Shown in pieces: positions 1 to 6,964 of a DNA stretch of 17,632 nucleotides. The notes beneath the pieces are model-generated. The model made no database searches. It saw nothing but the letters and a program-made list of their open reading frames with translations, and had not been told where the DNA came from. The stretch is from positions 1 through 17,632 of the forward strand of contig JAKSCY010000804.1 of assembly GCA_022360355.1 (NCBI GenBank), given 5' to 3'. Origin of the DNA: Chlorobiales bacterium. Its GTDB lineage: Bacteria > Bacteroidota > Chlorobiia > Chlorobiales > Chlorobiaceae. Position numbers and translations under genes: made by a program. How positions within the stretch are numbered: position 1 is the first letter of the stretch; each line of letters begins with the position of its first letter.

Positions 1-905
1 CGCATGACGTCAAAAGCGATGGCCTTGACATCTTCCGGCGTAATGTAGGCCCTGCAATGCAAAAATGCGTGCGCCTTGGCGGCAAGCAGCAGAAAAATGG
101 ATGCTCTCGGCGACGCTCCGTACTCAATCATCTCTTCAAGCGACTGTAATCCTGCAGACACCGGATTTCTTGATGTGGTAACAAGATCGACAATGTAACG
201 CTGTACCCTCGGATCAACATATATCCGGTCGATCAGCGCTCTGGATTTCTGAATCTCGCTTTTTTCAACAACAGAAGAAACATCGGGAAGAAGACCGGTC
301 TTTGCCGAGCGCTGCATGATTTCAAGCTCCTCGTCATAGGACGGGTAATCAACCATTACTTTCATCATGAAACGGTCAAGCTGAGCCTCGGGAAGAAGGT
401 AGGTTCCTTCATGCTCGATCGGGTTCTGCGTAGCCAGAACCATAAACGGTTCAGGCAGCATGAATGTACTGTCGCCTATGGTGACCTGCCTTTCCTGCAT
501 GGCTTCAAGCAGCGCAGACTGCACTTTTGCGGGTGAACGGTTTATCTCGTCTGCGAGAATGACATTGGCGAACACCGGCCCCTTGCGCGGGTAAAAATCC
601 ATCTCTTTCGGATTATAGACCATGGTGCCGACCAGGTCCGCAGGGAGCATGTCGGGAGTGAACTGTATGCGCTGGAAAGCCAGATTCAACGCTGACGCAA
701 AGGTCCTGACAATAAGCGTTTTTGCCAGCCCGGGAACACCTTCGAGCAGAATATGACCGTTTACAAGCAAGGCGATAAACACCCTCTCGAGAACTTTCTC
801 CTGCCCGACAACACGTTCCGAAAGCAGCTGTGCAGCTCTATCCAGAAAAGCCGAGGCTTCGGCGATCTGCCCTGTCAGTTCCTGCAGTTCGGCATCATGT
901 TTCAT
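1..905 (-). CDS. MoxR-type AAA+ ATPase, C-terminus cut by window edge
   Basis: This is a MoxR-family AAA+ ATPase, a chaperone-like ATPase that usually acts with a DUF58 protein and von Willebrand A (Bat) proteins on envelope or metal-enzyme maturation. The ATG is at 905-903 on the minus strand, with an AGGTCAGG-like stretch just upstream. 301 codons are visible before the gene leaves the window. Walker A is GVPGLAKT (about residues 56-63). Walker B is ILADE followed by INR (about 116-123). The sensor region has ATQNPIEHEGTY, and the C-terminal lid carries SPRAS and ITPEDVKAIAFDVM, all typical of MoxR. Only the last 20-30 residues should be missing. The DUF58 and VWA partners would be expected downstream on this strand, beyond position 1. 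The TPR gene at 3848 and the BatD-like gene at 8964 belong to the same functional family but lie apart. The family is certain; the exact role is not. Confidence 0.93.
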   Translation of the reverse strand, partial: MKHDAELQELTGQIAEASAFLDRAAQLLSERVVGQEKVLERVFIALLVNGHILLEGVPGLAKTLIVRTFASALNLAFQRIQFTPDMLPADLVGTMVYNPKEMDFYPRKGPVFANVILADEINRSPAKVQSALLEAMQERQVTIGDSTFMLPEPFMVLATQNPIEHEGTYLLPEAQLDRFMMKVMVDYPSYDEELEIMQRSAKTGLLPDVSSVVEKSEIQKSRALIDRIYVDPRVQRYIVDLVTTSRNPVSAGLQSLEEMIEYGASPRASIFLLLAAKAHAFLHCRAYITPEDVKAIAFDVM

Positions 906-960
906 TGACCTGACCTATGTTGAGCGTTTCAATTTGTGCCTGATATTTGGGCAAAAACCT

Positions 961-1185
961 TTACCGCTTCTGGTAAAGTCCCTTGAAACCTAACACGAGG
1001 AGAAGGATACCGACAATAAGAGAAGACCATCCGATAACATCCCCGATATAAAATACACTATTGAGGATACCGACATTAGGGGCAAAAAGCAGAATAAGGT
1101 CTGCACCGAGCAAAACAAGCAGCAGGTTGAGAAACTTTATCTTGACCCTTGGTTTATTATTGTCTTGTTTGTTAGGTTTGGCCAT
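961..1185 (-). CDS. Small two-helix membrane protein, unknown function
   Basis: A 74-residue protein that I do not recognise. It has a charged, lysine- and asparagine-rich N-terminus (about residues 1-17) and two hydrophobic segments, at about 18-35 and 52-68, with a short basic C-terminus (YQKR). This is the pattern of a small inner-membrane protein with both ends in the cytoplasm. It lies upstream of moxR on the same strand with a 55 bp gap, so the two may be cotranscribed. On the other side it diverges from tsaD with only 27 bp between start codons. A GAAAG stretch lies shortly before the ATG as a modest ribosome-binding site. Hydrophobic segments with charged flanks, correct orientation in a gap and a sensible start favour a real gene, but there is no family assignment. 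Confidence 0.68.
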   Translation of the reverse strand: MAKPNKQDNNKPRVKIKFLNLLLVLLGADLILLFAPNVGILNSVFYIGDVIGWSSLIVGILLLVLGFKGLYQKR

Positions 1186-1212
1186 ATTTCTTTCAAACGA
1201 AGTGCGTTACGA

Positions 1213-2253
1213 ATGAACATCCTCGGCATTGAAACCAGTTGCGATGAAACATCGGCGGCCGTTTTGCAAAACGGTCGTGTAACATCGAACATCATCAGCT
1301 CCCAGCTCGTTCACAAGACCTATGGAGGTGTTGTCCCAGAACTTGCTTCACGGGAACATGAACGGCTGATTGTGTCCGTTGTCGATGCCGCGGTAAACGA
1401 GGCTAATATACAAAAAAACGATCTTGATATCATAGCGGCAACAGCAGGCCCCGGACTGATCGGCGCGGTTATGGCAGGGCTGTGCTTCGCCCAGGGTCTT
1501 GCTTACTCGCTCCGGAAACCCCTTGTACCGGTCAACCATATAGAAGCCCATATATTTTCGGGTTTCATACAAGACGATCCCCGTCATAAAGCCCCGAAAG
1601 AACGTTTCATCTCTCTGACAGTTTCAGGAGGACATACCATACTCTGTGCTGTGAACACGGATCTGACCTATACGATCATCGGCAGGACTATTGACGACGC
1701 GGCTGGTGAAGCTTTCGATAAAACAGGAAAAATGCTGGGACTTGATTACCCTGCAGGGCCGGCTATCGACAGGCTGGCAGCAGAAGGAAATCCGGAGTTT
1801 CATGAGTTCCCGCGGGCCCTTACCTCCCGGTCACGAACCAGCAAAAACTACCGGGACAATTTTGATTTCAGTTTTTCCGGTCTGAAAACATCAGTATTGA
1901 ACTACATAAAAAAACATGAGCCGGCTTTTATCGAACAGCACATGCATGACATTGCTGCTTCCATCCAGGATGCGATTACGAGTGTGCTTGTTGAAAAAAC
2001 CCTTGCTGCCGCCATGAAATTCAACCTGAACGCCATATCAGTAACAGGAGGCGTAAGTGCCAACTCGGGGTTGCGGGAAAAAATGGAGGATGCCTGTTCA
2101 AGGCAAGGTATACGACTTTTTATTCCCAAAGCAGCTTATTCGACCGACAACGCCGCAATGATCGCAACACTGGCAGACCTCAAACTCTCCCGCGGGCTCG
2201 TCACCCCGAACAACTACGATGTCGCACCTTTCGCAAGCTTCAGGTATTGTTAA
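1213..2253 (+). CDS. tsaD: tRNA N6-threonylcarbamoyladenosine transferase TsaD
   Basis: TsaD (Gcp/YgjD/Kae1 family) transfers the threonylcarbamoyl group to A37 of ANN-decoding tRNAs, acting in the cytoplasm with TsaB, TsaE and TsaC-made threonylcarbamoyl-AMP. I take the ATG at 1213, giving 346 residues that begin [13 protein letters not shown], the standard N-terminus of the family. An upstream in-frame ATG at 1165 would add 16 residues and overlap the divergent gene, so I reject it. The metal-binding HxxxH pair is at H109/H113 (NHIEAH). Other family blocks are PELASREH (about 43-50), [15 protein letters not shown], the [10 protein letters not shown] block, [12 protein letters not shown] and the C-terminal STDNAAMIA. 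Length is normal. The start-proximal ribosome-binding site is weak. Identification is secure. Confidence 0.97.
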   Translation: MNILGIETSCDETSAAVLQNGRVTSNIISSQLVHKTYGGVVPELASREHERLIVSVVDAAVNEANIQKNDLDIIAATAGPGLIGAVMAGLCFAQGLAYSLRKPLVPVNHIEAHIFSGFIQDDPRHKAPKERFISLTVSGGHTILCAVNTDLTYTIIGRTIDDAAGEAFDKTGKMLGLDYPAGPAIDRLAAEGNPEFHEFPRALTSRSRTSKNYRDNFDFSFSGLKTSVLNYIKKHEPAFIEQHMHDIAASIQDAITSVLVEKTLAAAMKFNLNAISVTGGVSANSGLREKMEDACSRQGIRLFIPKAAYSTDNAAMIATLADLKLSRGLVTPNNYDVAPFASFRYC

Positions 2254-2305
2254 TGATAAAGCTATCCAGCCATCTCGTTGTCACGCCTCATCCCCAAACT
2301 TCTCA

Positions 2306-2334
2306 TTGAATTAGTTGAATGAATAGATTATCTT
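2306..2334 (+). promoter_or_regulatory. Possible sigma70-type promoter ahead of yajC
   Basis: TTGAAT (2306-2311) and TATCTT (2329-2334) are separated by 17 bp in the 124 bp gap between tsaD and yajC. Each box matches the canonical consensus at four of six positions. It could start the yajC-carA-TPR-radical SAM transcript. The region is AT-rich, so a chance match is quite possible. Confidence 0.22.
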
Positions 2335-2377
2335 TCGGCTTTTAGAGCTGAAGCTCGCCAACCATTACAAAGAAACC

Positions 2378-2731
2378 ATGTATAACTTCATATCCTCACT
2401 TTTTCTTTTCGCTCCTCCCAGCGGAGGTGAAACACCCAACATGTTTATTCAGTTCGTTCCGCTAATCCTGATTTTCGTTGTTTTTTACCTCTTTCTCATC
2501 CGCCCGCAGCAGAAAAAACAGAAAGAGCGCGAAAAGGTACTGGAAAGCCTGAAACGGGGAGACAAGGTGGTCACCATCGGGGGCATGCACGGTACCGTGG
2601 CCGGAATCGATTCCGAGAAAAAAACAGTTTTGGTCCAGGTTGGCGAAAACCTGAAAATAAAATTCGACCGGAGCGCGATCGCATCGACCGAAAAGCAGGA
2701 AGCGGGCGAGAAACTAACCAGCAAGGATTAA
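2378..2731 (+). CDS. yajC: Preprotein translocase accessory subunit YajC
   Basis: YajC is a small single-pass inner-membrane protein that associates with SecDF and the SecYEG translocon. The 117-residue product has a short periplasmic N-terminus and one strong membrane helix at about residues 22-42. The helix is directly followed by the family signature FLIRPQQKKQKER and a soluble domain containing GDKVVTIGGMHGTVAGID, the conserved YajC core. The chosen ATG (2378) includes a short hydrophobic leader ending in a proline- and glycine-rich stretch (APPSGGE). A shorter start at the internal ATG 2441 is also possible. The ribosome-binding site (AAAGAAA) is poor. It is followed after 9 bp by carA on the same strand. 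Confidence 0.93.
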   Translation: MYNFISSLFLFAPPSGGETPNMFIQFVPLILIFVVFYLFLIRPQQKKQKEREKVLESLKRGDKVVTIGGMHGTVAGIDSEKKTVLVQVGENLKIKFDRSAIASTEKQEAGEKLTSKD

Positions 2732-2740
2732 ACGATACAC

Positions 2741-3841
2741 ATGCAGCCCATACCCGCAACACTGGTTTTGGAAAACGGCTCTGTCTATAAAGGCACAGCT
2801 TTCGGACATGTCGGCGAAGCAGCCGGAGAGGTGGTTTTCAACACTTCGCTCACAGGATACCAGGAAATCCTTACGGACCCGTCATACGCCGGACAGATGG
2901 TGATCATGACCTACCCTCTTATAGGGAATTACGGTATCAACGAGACCGATGGAGAGTCTCATAAAATCTGGGCTTCAGCGCTCATTGTTCGTGAAGTATC
3001 CCAGGTGTACAGCAACTACGCAGCAACAAGCAGCCTGGACGAGTACCTCAAGACATCACAAGTCATGGGCCTTTCTGGTATCGATACCAGAAAGCTGGTT
3101 CGCGAGATCCGGGAAAAAGGCGCAATGAGAGGCTTCATATCAACAGATGACCACGATGAAAAAAGCCTGCAGAAAAATGCCCTTGCAATACCTGAAATGA
3201 CCGGCCTCGATCTCGTCAGGAAGGTCACTACATCACAGAGCTACACGGTGGATTGTCCTGACGAAAAGTACCATGTCGTTGCCTATGATTACGGCATCAA
3301 GCGAAACATCCTGCGAATGCTGCAGGATGCCGGGTGCAGAGTCACCGTCCTCAACGCAAGTACGACAGCCGAAGAAGCCCTGAAGCTGAATCCGGATGGA
3401 GTTTTTCTTTCAAACGGACCCGGCGACCCATTTGCCGTAACCTATGCGGTCGACACAATCAGAACCCTGGCACAACAAAACAGGGCGTCAGGCACTTTGC
3501 CGATATTCGGTATCTGCCTGGGGCACCAGCTCCTTTCGCTGGCTTTCGGAGCAGCAACATACAAACTGAAATTCGGTCACCACGGAAGCAATCACCCGGT
3601 CAAACATCTTTCGACACAATCAATCGAGATCACTTCACAGAACCACGGATTTGCTGTAGAGATGGGGTCCCTTCCGGAAGAACTCGAGCTCACCCATCTT
3701 AATCTCTACGACAATACCGTTGAAGGTATCCGGCACCGTGAGTTGCCCTGCTTTTCCGTGCAGTATCATCCTGAAGCAGCACCCGGCCCGCATGATTCAC
3801 ACTACCTGTTCAACCTGTTCACCGAAATGATGGAAAAATAA
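2741..3841 (+). CDS. carA: Carbamoyl-phosphate synthase small (glutaminase) subunit
   Basis: CarA hydrolyses glutamine and channels ammonia to CarB for carbamoyl phosphate, the precursor of pyrimidines and arginine. The 366-residue product is full length. The N-terminal CPSase small-chain domain includes [20 protein letters not shown] (about 33-52) and [13 protein letters not shown]. The class-I glutamine amidotransferase domain (about 178-362) has SNGPGDP, the nucleophile elbow GICLGHQ with Cys259, and the His343/Glu345 pair in QYHPE. All catalytic residues are present. carB is not in this window. A purine-rich AAGGA lies about 12 bp before the ATG. The gene sits 9 bp after yajC and 6 bp before the TPR gene, consistent with one transcript. 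Confidence 0.97.
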   Translation: MQPIPATLVLENGSVYKGTAFGHVGEAAGEVVFNTSLTGYQEILTDPSYAGQMVIMTYPLIGNYGINETDGESHKIWASALIVREVSQVYSNYAATSSLDEYLKTSQVMGLSGIDTRKLVREIREKGAMRGFISTDDHDEKSLQKNALAIPEMTGLDLVRKVTTSQSYTVDCPDEKYHVVAYDYGIKRNILRMLQDAGCRVTVLNASTTAEEALKLNPDGVFLSNGPGDPFAVTYAVDTIRTLAQQNRASGTLPIFGICLGHQLLSLAFGAATYKLKFGHHGSNHPVKHLSTQSIEITSQNHGFAVEMGSLPEELELTHLNLYDNTVEGIRHRELPCFSVQYHPEAAPGPHDSHYLFNLFTEMMEK

Positions 3842-3847
3842 AGGGTT

Positions 3848-4504
3848 ATGCATGGCTATCCATCGGCAGTCCTGCTCTCCGCCTTGACATTGTTTTCATT
3901 TTCGAACGTTATGGCGGACTACAGAACACTGAAAACCGCCAACGAACTCTTTGAAGCCGGTCAGTTCACAAAAGCTTCCGAACTGTACAGGAACGTCATC
4001 AGAGATGAACCGGAAAGCCGTAATGGAACTGTCGCGGCATACAACTTCGGTAATACGCTTTTCCGCACCAGCCACTTTGCTGAAGCTGCCGTACAGTTCC
4101 GCAAGGCAGCACGTCAGCCGGAACTGCCGGTGACGTTCAGAGTGGATGCGCGGTTCAATGCAGGTAACGCATTTGCCCGGCTCGCCATGCTCGCAGACGG
4201 CAACAGGCAGAAAAAAAAGCTGTTGAAAGCCTCACTGAGAGAGTACCGTTCCGCGCTCCTGATGCATCCCGACGATCAGGAAAGTAAAATCAACCATGAA
4301 ATCGTTTTGCGTCTTTTAAAAACGCTCTCCCCCCCTCCCCCCGGAAAGGGAAAGCGCCCCTCCGATACTCGGCGCTCCGGGACACGGAATGATGTTGCCT
4401 CAAACATCCTTGAACGGGCTGCAAAAGAGGAACGCGATGTAGTGCGGAGCAGCTATCGCAATGCCTCTCCTGAGAAGCAGGCGCCGTCAAACAAGGACTG
4501 GTAG
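3848..4504 (+). CDS. Exported Bat-like TPR protein
   Basis: A 218-residue secreted TPR protein resembling the tetratricopeptide members of Bat (aerotolerance) operons. Residues 1-23 look like a signal peptide, with probable cleavage after NVMA. Helical repeats follow at about 28-56 (ANELFEAGQFTKASELYRNV), 63-90 and 100-142. The pattern FNAGNAFARLA, then a YRSALLMHPDD block and a following NHE, is characteristic of Bat TPRs. A proline linker (SPPPPG, about 161-166) leads to a basic tail with NILERAAKEE and the ending KDW, which I associate with BatC-type proteins. The gene starts 6 bp after carA and ends 1 bp before the radical SAM gene. The linker DNA is a near-continuous run of C (4329-4342) that could slip. 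The Bat link is inferred from motif pattern and from moxR and batD nearby; the exact Bat letter is uncertain. Confidence 0.82.
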   Translation: MHGYPSAVLLSALTLFSFSNVMADYRTLKTANELFEAGQFTKASELYRNVIRDEPESRNGTVAAYNFGNTLFRTSHFAEAAVQFRKAARQPELPVTFRVDARFNAGNAFARLAMLADGNRQKKKLLKASLREYRSALLMHPDDQESKINHEIVLRLLKTLSPPPPGKGKRPSDTRRSGTRNDVASNILERAAKEERDVVRSSYRNASPEKQAPSNKDW

Positions 4505-4505
4505 T

Positions 4506-5966
4506 ATGAACAAAGGCAAACAGGTGCTCCTGGTATTCCTTGCGTCGGACAGTGGTGTCGACGGTGCCAGGTCGCTCTTCGAGGAACAGTCGGAAAAAGG
4601 TGCAAGGGAATGGTTTAACCGATCGATACGCAACCTGATAAAACAAACACAGTTCGCCATCCCTCCTCTTGCCCTCATGATTCTTGCCTCGGTGGAAGTC
4701 GAGGGTGTCGAGCAACGGATCTGTGACCTGCGCTTCGAGAAGTTACCGCTTGAACAGCAATGGGACCTTGTCGGCATAAGCGTTCAGACAGGAATGACAT
4801 CGAAAGCGTTCAGCCTTGCCGACAGCTTGCGGGCAAAAGGCTGTAAAGTAGCTCTCGGCGGTGCCCATGTAACGCTTTTCCCCGATTCGTGCAGGACTCA
4901 TGCCGATGTCCTTGTTCATGGTGAGGCAGACGATATATGGGTGGATGTCCTCGAAGATCTCAAGAAAGGGGAATTAAAAACAGATTACTTTCCTGGTGAC
5001 TTCCCCGATCTTTCGCGGTCCCGCCCGGTCAGTTCCCGGCTGCTCGACAAGAAACGGTATTTCACAACCAACATCATTCAAACCGGCCGGGGGTGCCCTT
5101 ACCACTGTGATTTCTGTAACGTCCATATCCTAAACGGCAACAGGCACCGCAGGAGAACAATAAACGATGTTGTCGATGAAGTGAACCGTTTCAGCAAACA
5201 TGACAGCAGAATATTCTTTTTCGTCGACGACTCCATCAACGCAAATGAAGAATACGCCCAGGAACTCTTCAGCCGCCTCATTCCTCTGAACATCACCTGG
5301 TTCGGTCAGGCGACGACAACACTCGGCAAACAGCCACAACTGCTGGAAACATTTGCACGATCAGGGTGCCGCGCGTTGCTTGTCGGGATTGAAAGCATCG
5401 AGCCCGCAAGCAGAGACACCCACAAAAAAACACAGAACCGCCCAACAGAGCTTGCAGAAGCCATAATCAACATCCGCAATGCGGGTATCAGCCTCTACGG
5501 AAGCTTCATCTACGGACTGGATGGCGATACGCTGGAAACGCCGGCAGCCATCCTTGACTTCATACGCATGACAAAACTGGATGTTCCCGGCATCAATATT
5601 CTCAGGCCCAATCCGGGAACCATGGTTTTCGAACGTCTCAAGGAGGAAAAAAGACTGCTCTTCGACCCCGACGACCTAACTGCCTATCGTTACACGTTCG
5701 GGCAGGAAATGCTTTACCAGCCGAAAAATATCAGCCTCCCGGACTTTATCGAGAGTTATTCAAAACTCACCTCCGAAATCTTTACCATCAGCAGCTCCAT
5801 ACGCCGGGGCCTCGTTGCCCCAAGTGCGAAGGCAGCGGTACTACTCTTCAATTTGTTCTATACACATTTGTACGCGCTTTCGCGAAATGACCTTAAGCAG
5901 CAGGCAAAGAAAAGCATATCGCTCGCTCCACGGGATGCTGCTGATAATTTTTCGCGCAAGGTATAG
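4506..5966 (+). CDS. B12-binding-domain radical SAM protein (BchE/BchQ-like class)
   Basis: A 486-residue radical SAM enzyme with an N-terminal cobalamin-binding-like Rossmann domain. The ATG at 4506 is preceded by AAGGA at 4493-4497, and its spacing decides against the longer reading from 4461. Residues about 50-155 form the B12-type domain (GISVQTGMTSKA, ALGGAHVT, VHGEAD). The usual DxHxxG cobalamin-ligand motif is not visible. The radical SAM cluster motif is C197xxxC201xxC204 in GRGCPYHCDFCN, followed by FFVDDSIN, the VGIES block and YGSFIYGLDGD. In green sulfur bacteria this architecture includes BchE (oxidative cyclase) and the chlorin methyltransferases BchQ and BchR. I cannot decide between these and an uncharacterised paralogue. 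From memory, Chlorobaculum tepidum has such a BchE paralogue (CT0072) close to its c-554 gene; this needs checking. It directly follows the TPR gene and precedes the cytochromes by 92 bp. Confidence 0.9.
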   Translation: MNKGKQVLLVFLASDSGVDGARSLFEEQSEKGAREWFNRSIRNLIKQTQFAIPPLALMILASVEVEGVEQRICDLRFEKLPLEQQWDLVGISVQTGMTSKAFSLADSLRAKGCKVALGGAHVTLFPDSCRTHADVLVHGEADDIWVDVLEDLKKGELKTDYFPGDFPDLSRSRPVSSRLLDKKRYFTTNIIQTGRGCPYHCDFCNVHILNGNRHRRRTINDVVDEVNRFSKHDSRIFFFVDDSINANEEYAQELFSRLIPLNITWFGQATTTLGKQPQLLETFARSGCRALLVGIESIEPASRDTHKKTQNRPTELAEAIINIRNAGISLYGSFIYGLDGDTLETPAAILDFIRMTKLDVPGINILRPNPGTMVFERLKEEKRLLFDPDDLTAYRYTFGQEMLYQPKNISLPDFIESYSKLTSEIFTISSSIRRGLVAPSAKAAVLLFNLFYTHLYALSRNDLKQQAKKSISLAPRDAADNFSRKV

Positions 5967-6058
5967 ATGATTTTATCATTAACTTTTGTATCTTCTCTTC
6001 ATTGTTGTCAAAAAACATATCAACACTACTCACATCATTACGAACGAAGGAGAACAAC

Positions 6059-6445
6059 ATGAAAAAAATCTTACCGGTAGCTGCTCTTTGCAGCATTTTC
6101 TTTATCGGATGCGGCGGTGCACAGGAACCGGCTGCAGAAGCTCCTGCTGAAGGCGGAGCTGCAAGCGAACTTGTCAGCGGATACGATCTTGCAAACGGCC
6201 AGGAGATCTATGACGCAAACTGCGCAAGCTGCCACGATGAAGGCGTTCTCAGCTCACCGAAAACAGGCGATGTTCCTGGATGGACCGCCCGTATCGATCA
6301 AGGCATGGAAACCCTTATCCAGAAATCCATCGACGGTTATACCGCTGAAGGCAACATGCCTGCAAAAGGCGGCAATGATGCCCTGACCGACGAGGAAGTA
6401 GCCAATGCTGTTGCCTATATGGTTGATGAAAGCGTTGCAAAGTAA
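6059..6445 (+). CDS. c-555-type monohaem cytochrome with lipoprotein-like N-terminus
   Basis: A 128-residue class-I c-type cytochrome. The ATG at 6059 has a perfect AAGGAG six bases upstream (6047-6052). An in-frame upstream ATG at 6002 lacks such a site. Residues 1-18 (MKKILPVAALCSIFFIGC) look like a lipoprotein signal peptide with lipid-bearing Cys18, although -3 is Phe instead of the commoner Leu. An Ala/Glu/Pro-rich linker (about 19-40) would tether the haem domain to the membrane. The haem site is C55-A-S-C58-H59 and the axial Met is M100 in GNMPAKGG. The protein is colinear with the next gene, with about 53 identical positions of about 85 by my count, so the two arose by tandem duplication. 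Probable role is periplasmic electron transfer, perhaps as a membrane-tethered counterpart of c-555. Confidence 0.92.
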   Translation: MKKILPVAALCSIFFIGCGGAQEPAAEAPAEGGAASELVSGYDLANGQEIYDANCASCHDEGVLSSPKTGDVPGWTARIDQGMETLIQKSIDGYTAEGNMPAKGGNDALTDEEVANAVAYMVDESVAK

Positions 6446-6462
6446 TCGGTTTTCGATATATC

Positions 6463-6499
6463 AAAAAAAGCGGGCGCCATTTCAGCGCCCGCTTTTTTT
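6463..6499 (+). terminator. Strong rho-independent terminator between the two cytochrome genes
   Basis: GCGGGCGC (6470-6477) pairs perfectly with GCGCCCGC (6485-6492) around a 7-base loop. A run of seven A (6463-6469) precedes the stem and seven T (6493-6499) follow it, so it could also work on the opposite strand. It separates the two cytochrome genes and implies that the second needs its own promoter or readthrough. Confidence 0.93.
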
Positions 6500-6544
6500 A
6501 ACGTTTGTTTTTTTAACCACCCCAATATTGTGAAGGAGAAACAC

Positions 6545-6901
6545 ATGGGACGGATTATTTCAGCTCTTACCCTTTCTGCTGTTTTTGTACTCTCTCTCGG
6601 TCTGGATGCACATGCCGAAGTTACAGCTGCAGACATCGCCAAATACGATCTCACAAACGGCCAGTCCGTGTATAACACGAGCTGTGCAGCCTGTCACACC
6701 AACGGCATTCTCAAAGCGCCTAAAACCGGCGCCCAGGCAGACTGGACGGCACGTTTCGCACAGGGAATGAATACACTTGTCAAGAAATCCATCGACGGCT
6801 ATACCGCCGAGGGAAACATGCCTGCAAGGGGTGGCAACCCTGACCTTACCGACAAGCAGGTTGGCGACGCTGTTGCCTACATGGTTAAACAGGTTCTCTG
6901 A
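6545..6901 (+). CDS. cycA: Cytochrome c-555/c-554, soluble periplasmic electron carrier
   Basis: A 118-residue precursor of the small green-sulfur-bacterial cytochrome c-555 (c-554), which carries electrons in the periplasm toward the reaction-centre cytochrome PscC. AAGGAG at 6533-6538 lies six bases before the ATG at 6545. Residues 1-24 are a signal peptide with the cleavage site AHA before Glu25. The mature domain starts near the YDLTNGQ block and carries haem motif C47-A-A-C50-H51 and axial Met92 in GNMPARGG. It ends with a GDAVAYMV helix, matching the known Chlorobium c-555 pattern along its whole length. It is the paralogue of the preceding gene. The stretches 6785-6827 and 6323-6365 differ at only 4 of 43 bases. 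It is isolated between two terminators, which suits a highly expressed single gene. The symbol follows Chlorobaculum usage from memory. Confidence 0.92.
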   Translation: MGRIISALTLSAVFVLSLGLDAHAEVTAADIAKYDLTNGQSVYNTSCAACHTNGILKAPKTGAQADWTARFAQGMNTLVKKSIDGYTAEGNMPARGGNPDLTDKQVGDAVAYMVKQVL

Positions 6902-6906
6902 TTTTT

Positions 6907-6920
6907 TCCGGATATCCGGA
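6907..6920. repeat. 14-bp perfect palindrome after the c-555 gene
   Basis: TCCGGATATCCGGA is its own reverse complement. It lies between the c-555 stop codon and the terminator stem. It has no spacer, so it would make a poor hairpin; it could be a protein-binding site or chance. Confidence 0.5.
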
Positions 6921-6929
6921 AGTCAGCAG

Positions 6930-6964
6930 GGCGGGCATGTTGTCATCGACAGCCCGCCTTTTTT
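6930..6964 (+). terminator. Rho-independent terminator after cytochrome c-555
   Basis: GGCGGGC (6930-6936) pairs with GCCCGCC (6952-6958) around a 15-base apical part that can add a short TGT/ACA pair. It is followed by a run of T (6959-6964). The T-run overlaps the stop codon of the convergent transporter gene. On the minus strand there is no matching U-tract, so it should act only for the cytochrome transcript. Confidence 0.88.

Noticed and set aside
2335..2357. Possible hairpin in the tsaD-yajC gap (GGCTTTTAGAGCTGAAGCTC region)
   Set aside because: The stem is only about four pairs and has no T-run, so it is neither a convincing terminator nor a riboswitch.
4290..4715. 141-codon minus-strand frame
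   Set aside because: It is antisense across the junction of the TPR and radical SAM genes and has no recognisable product.
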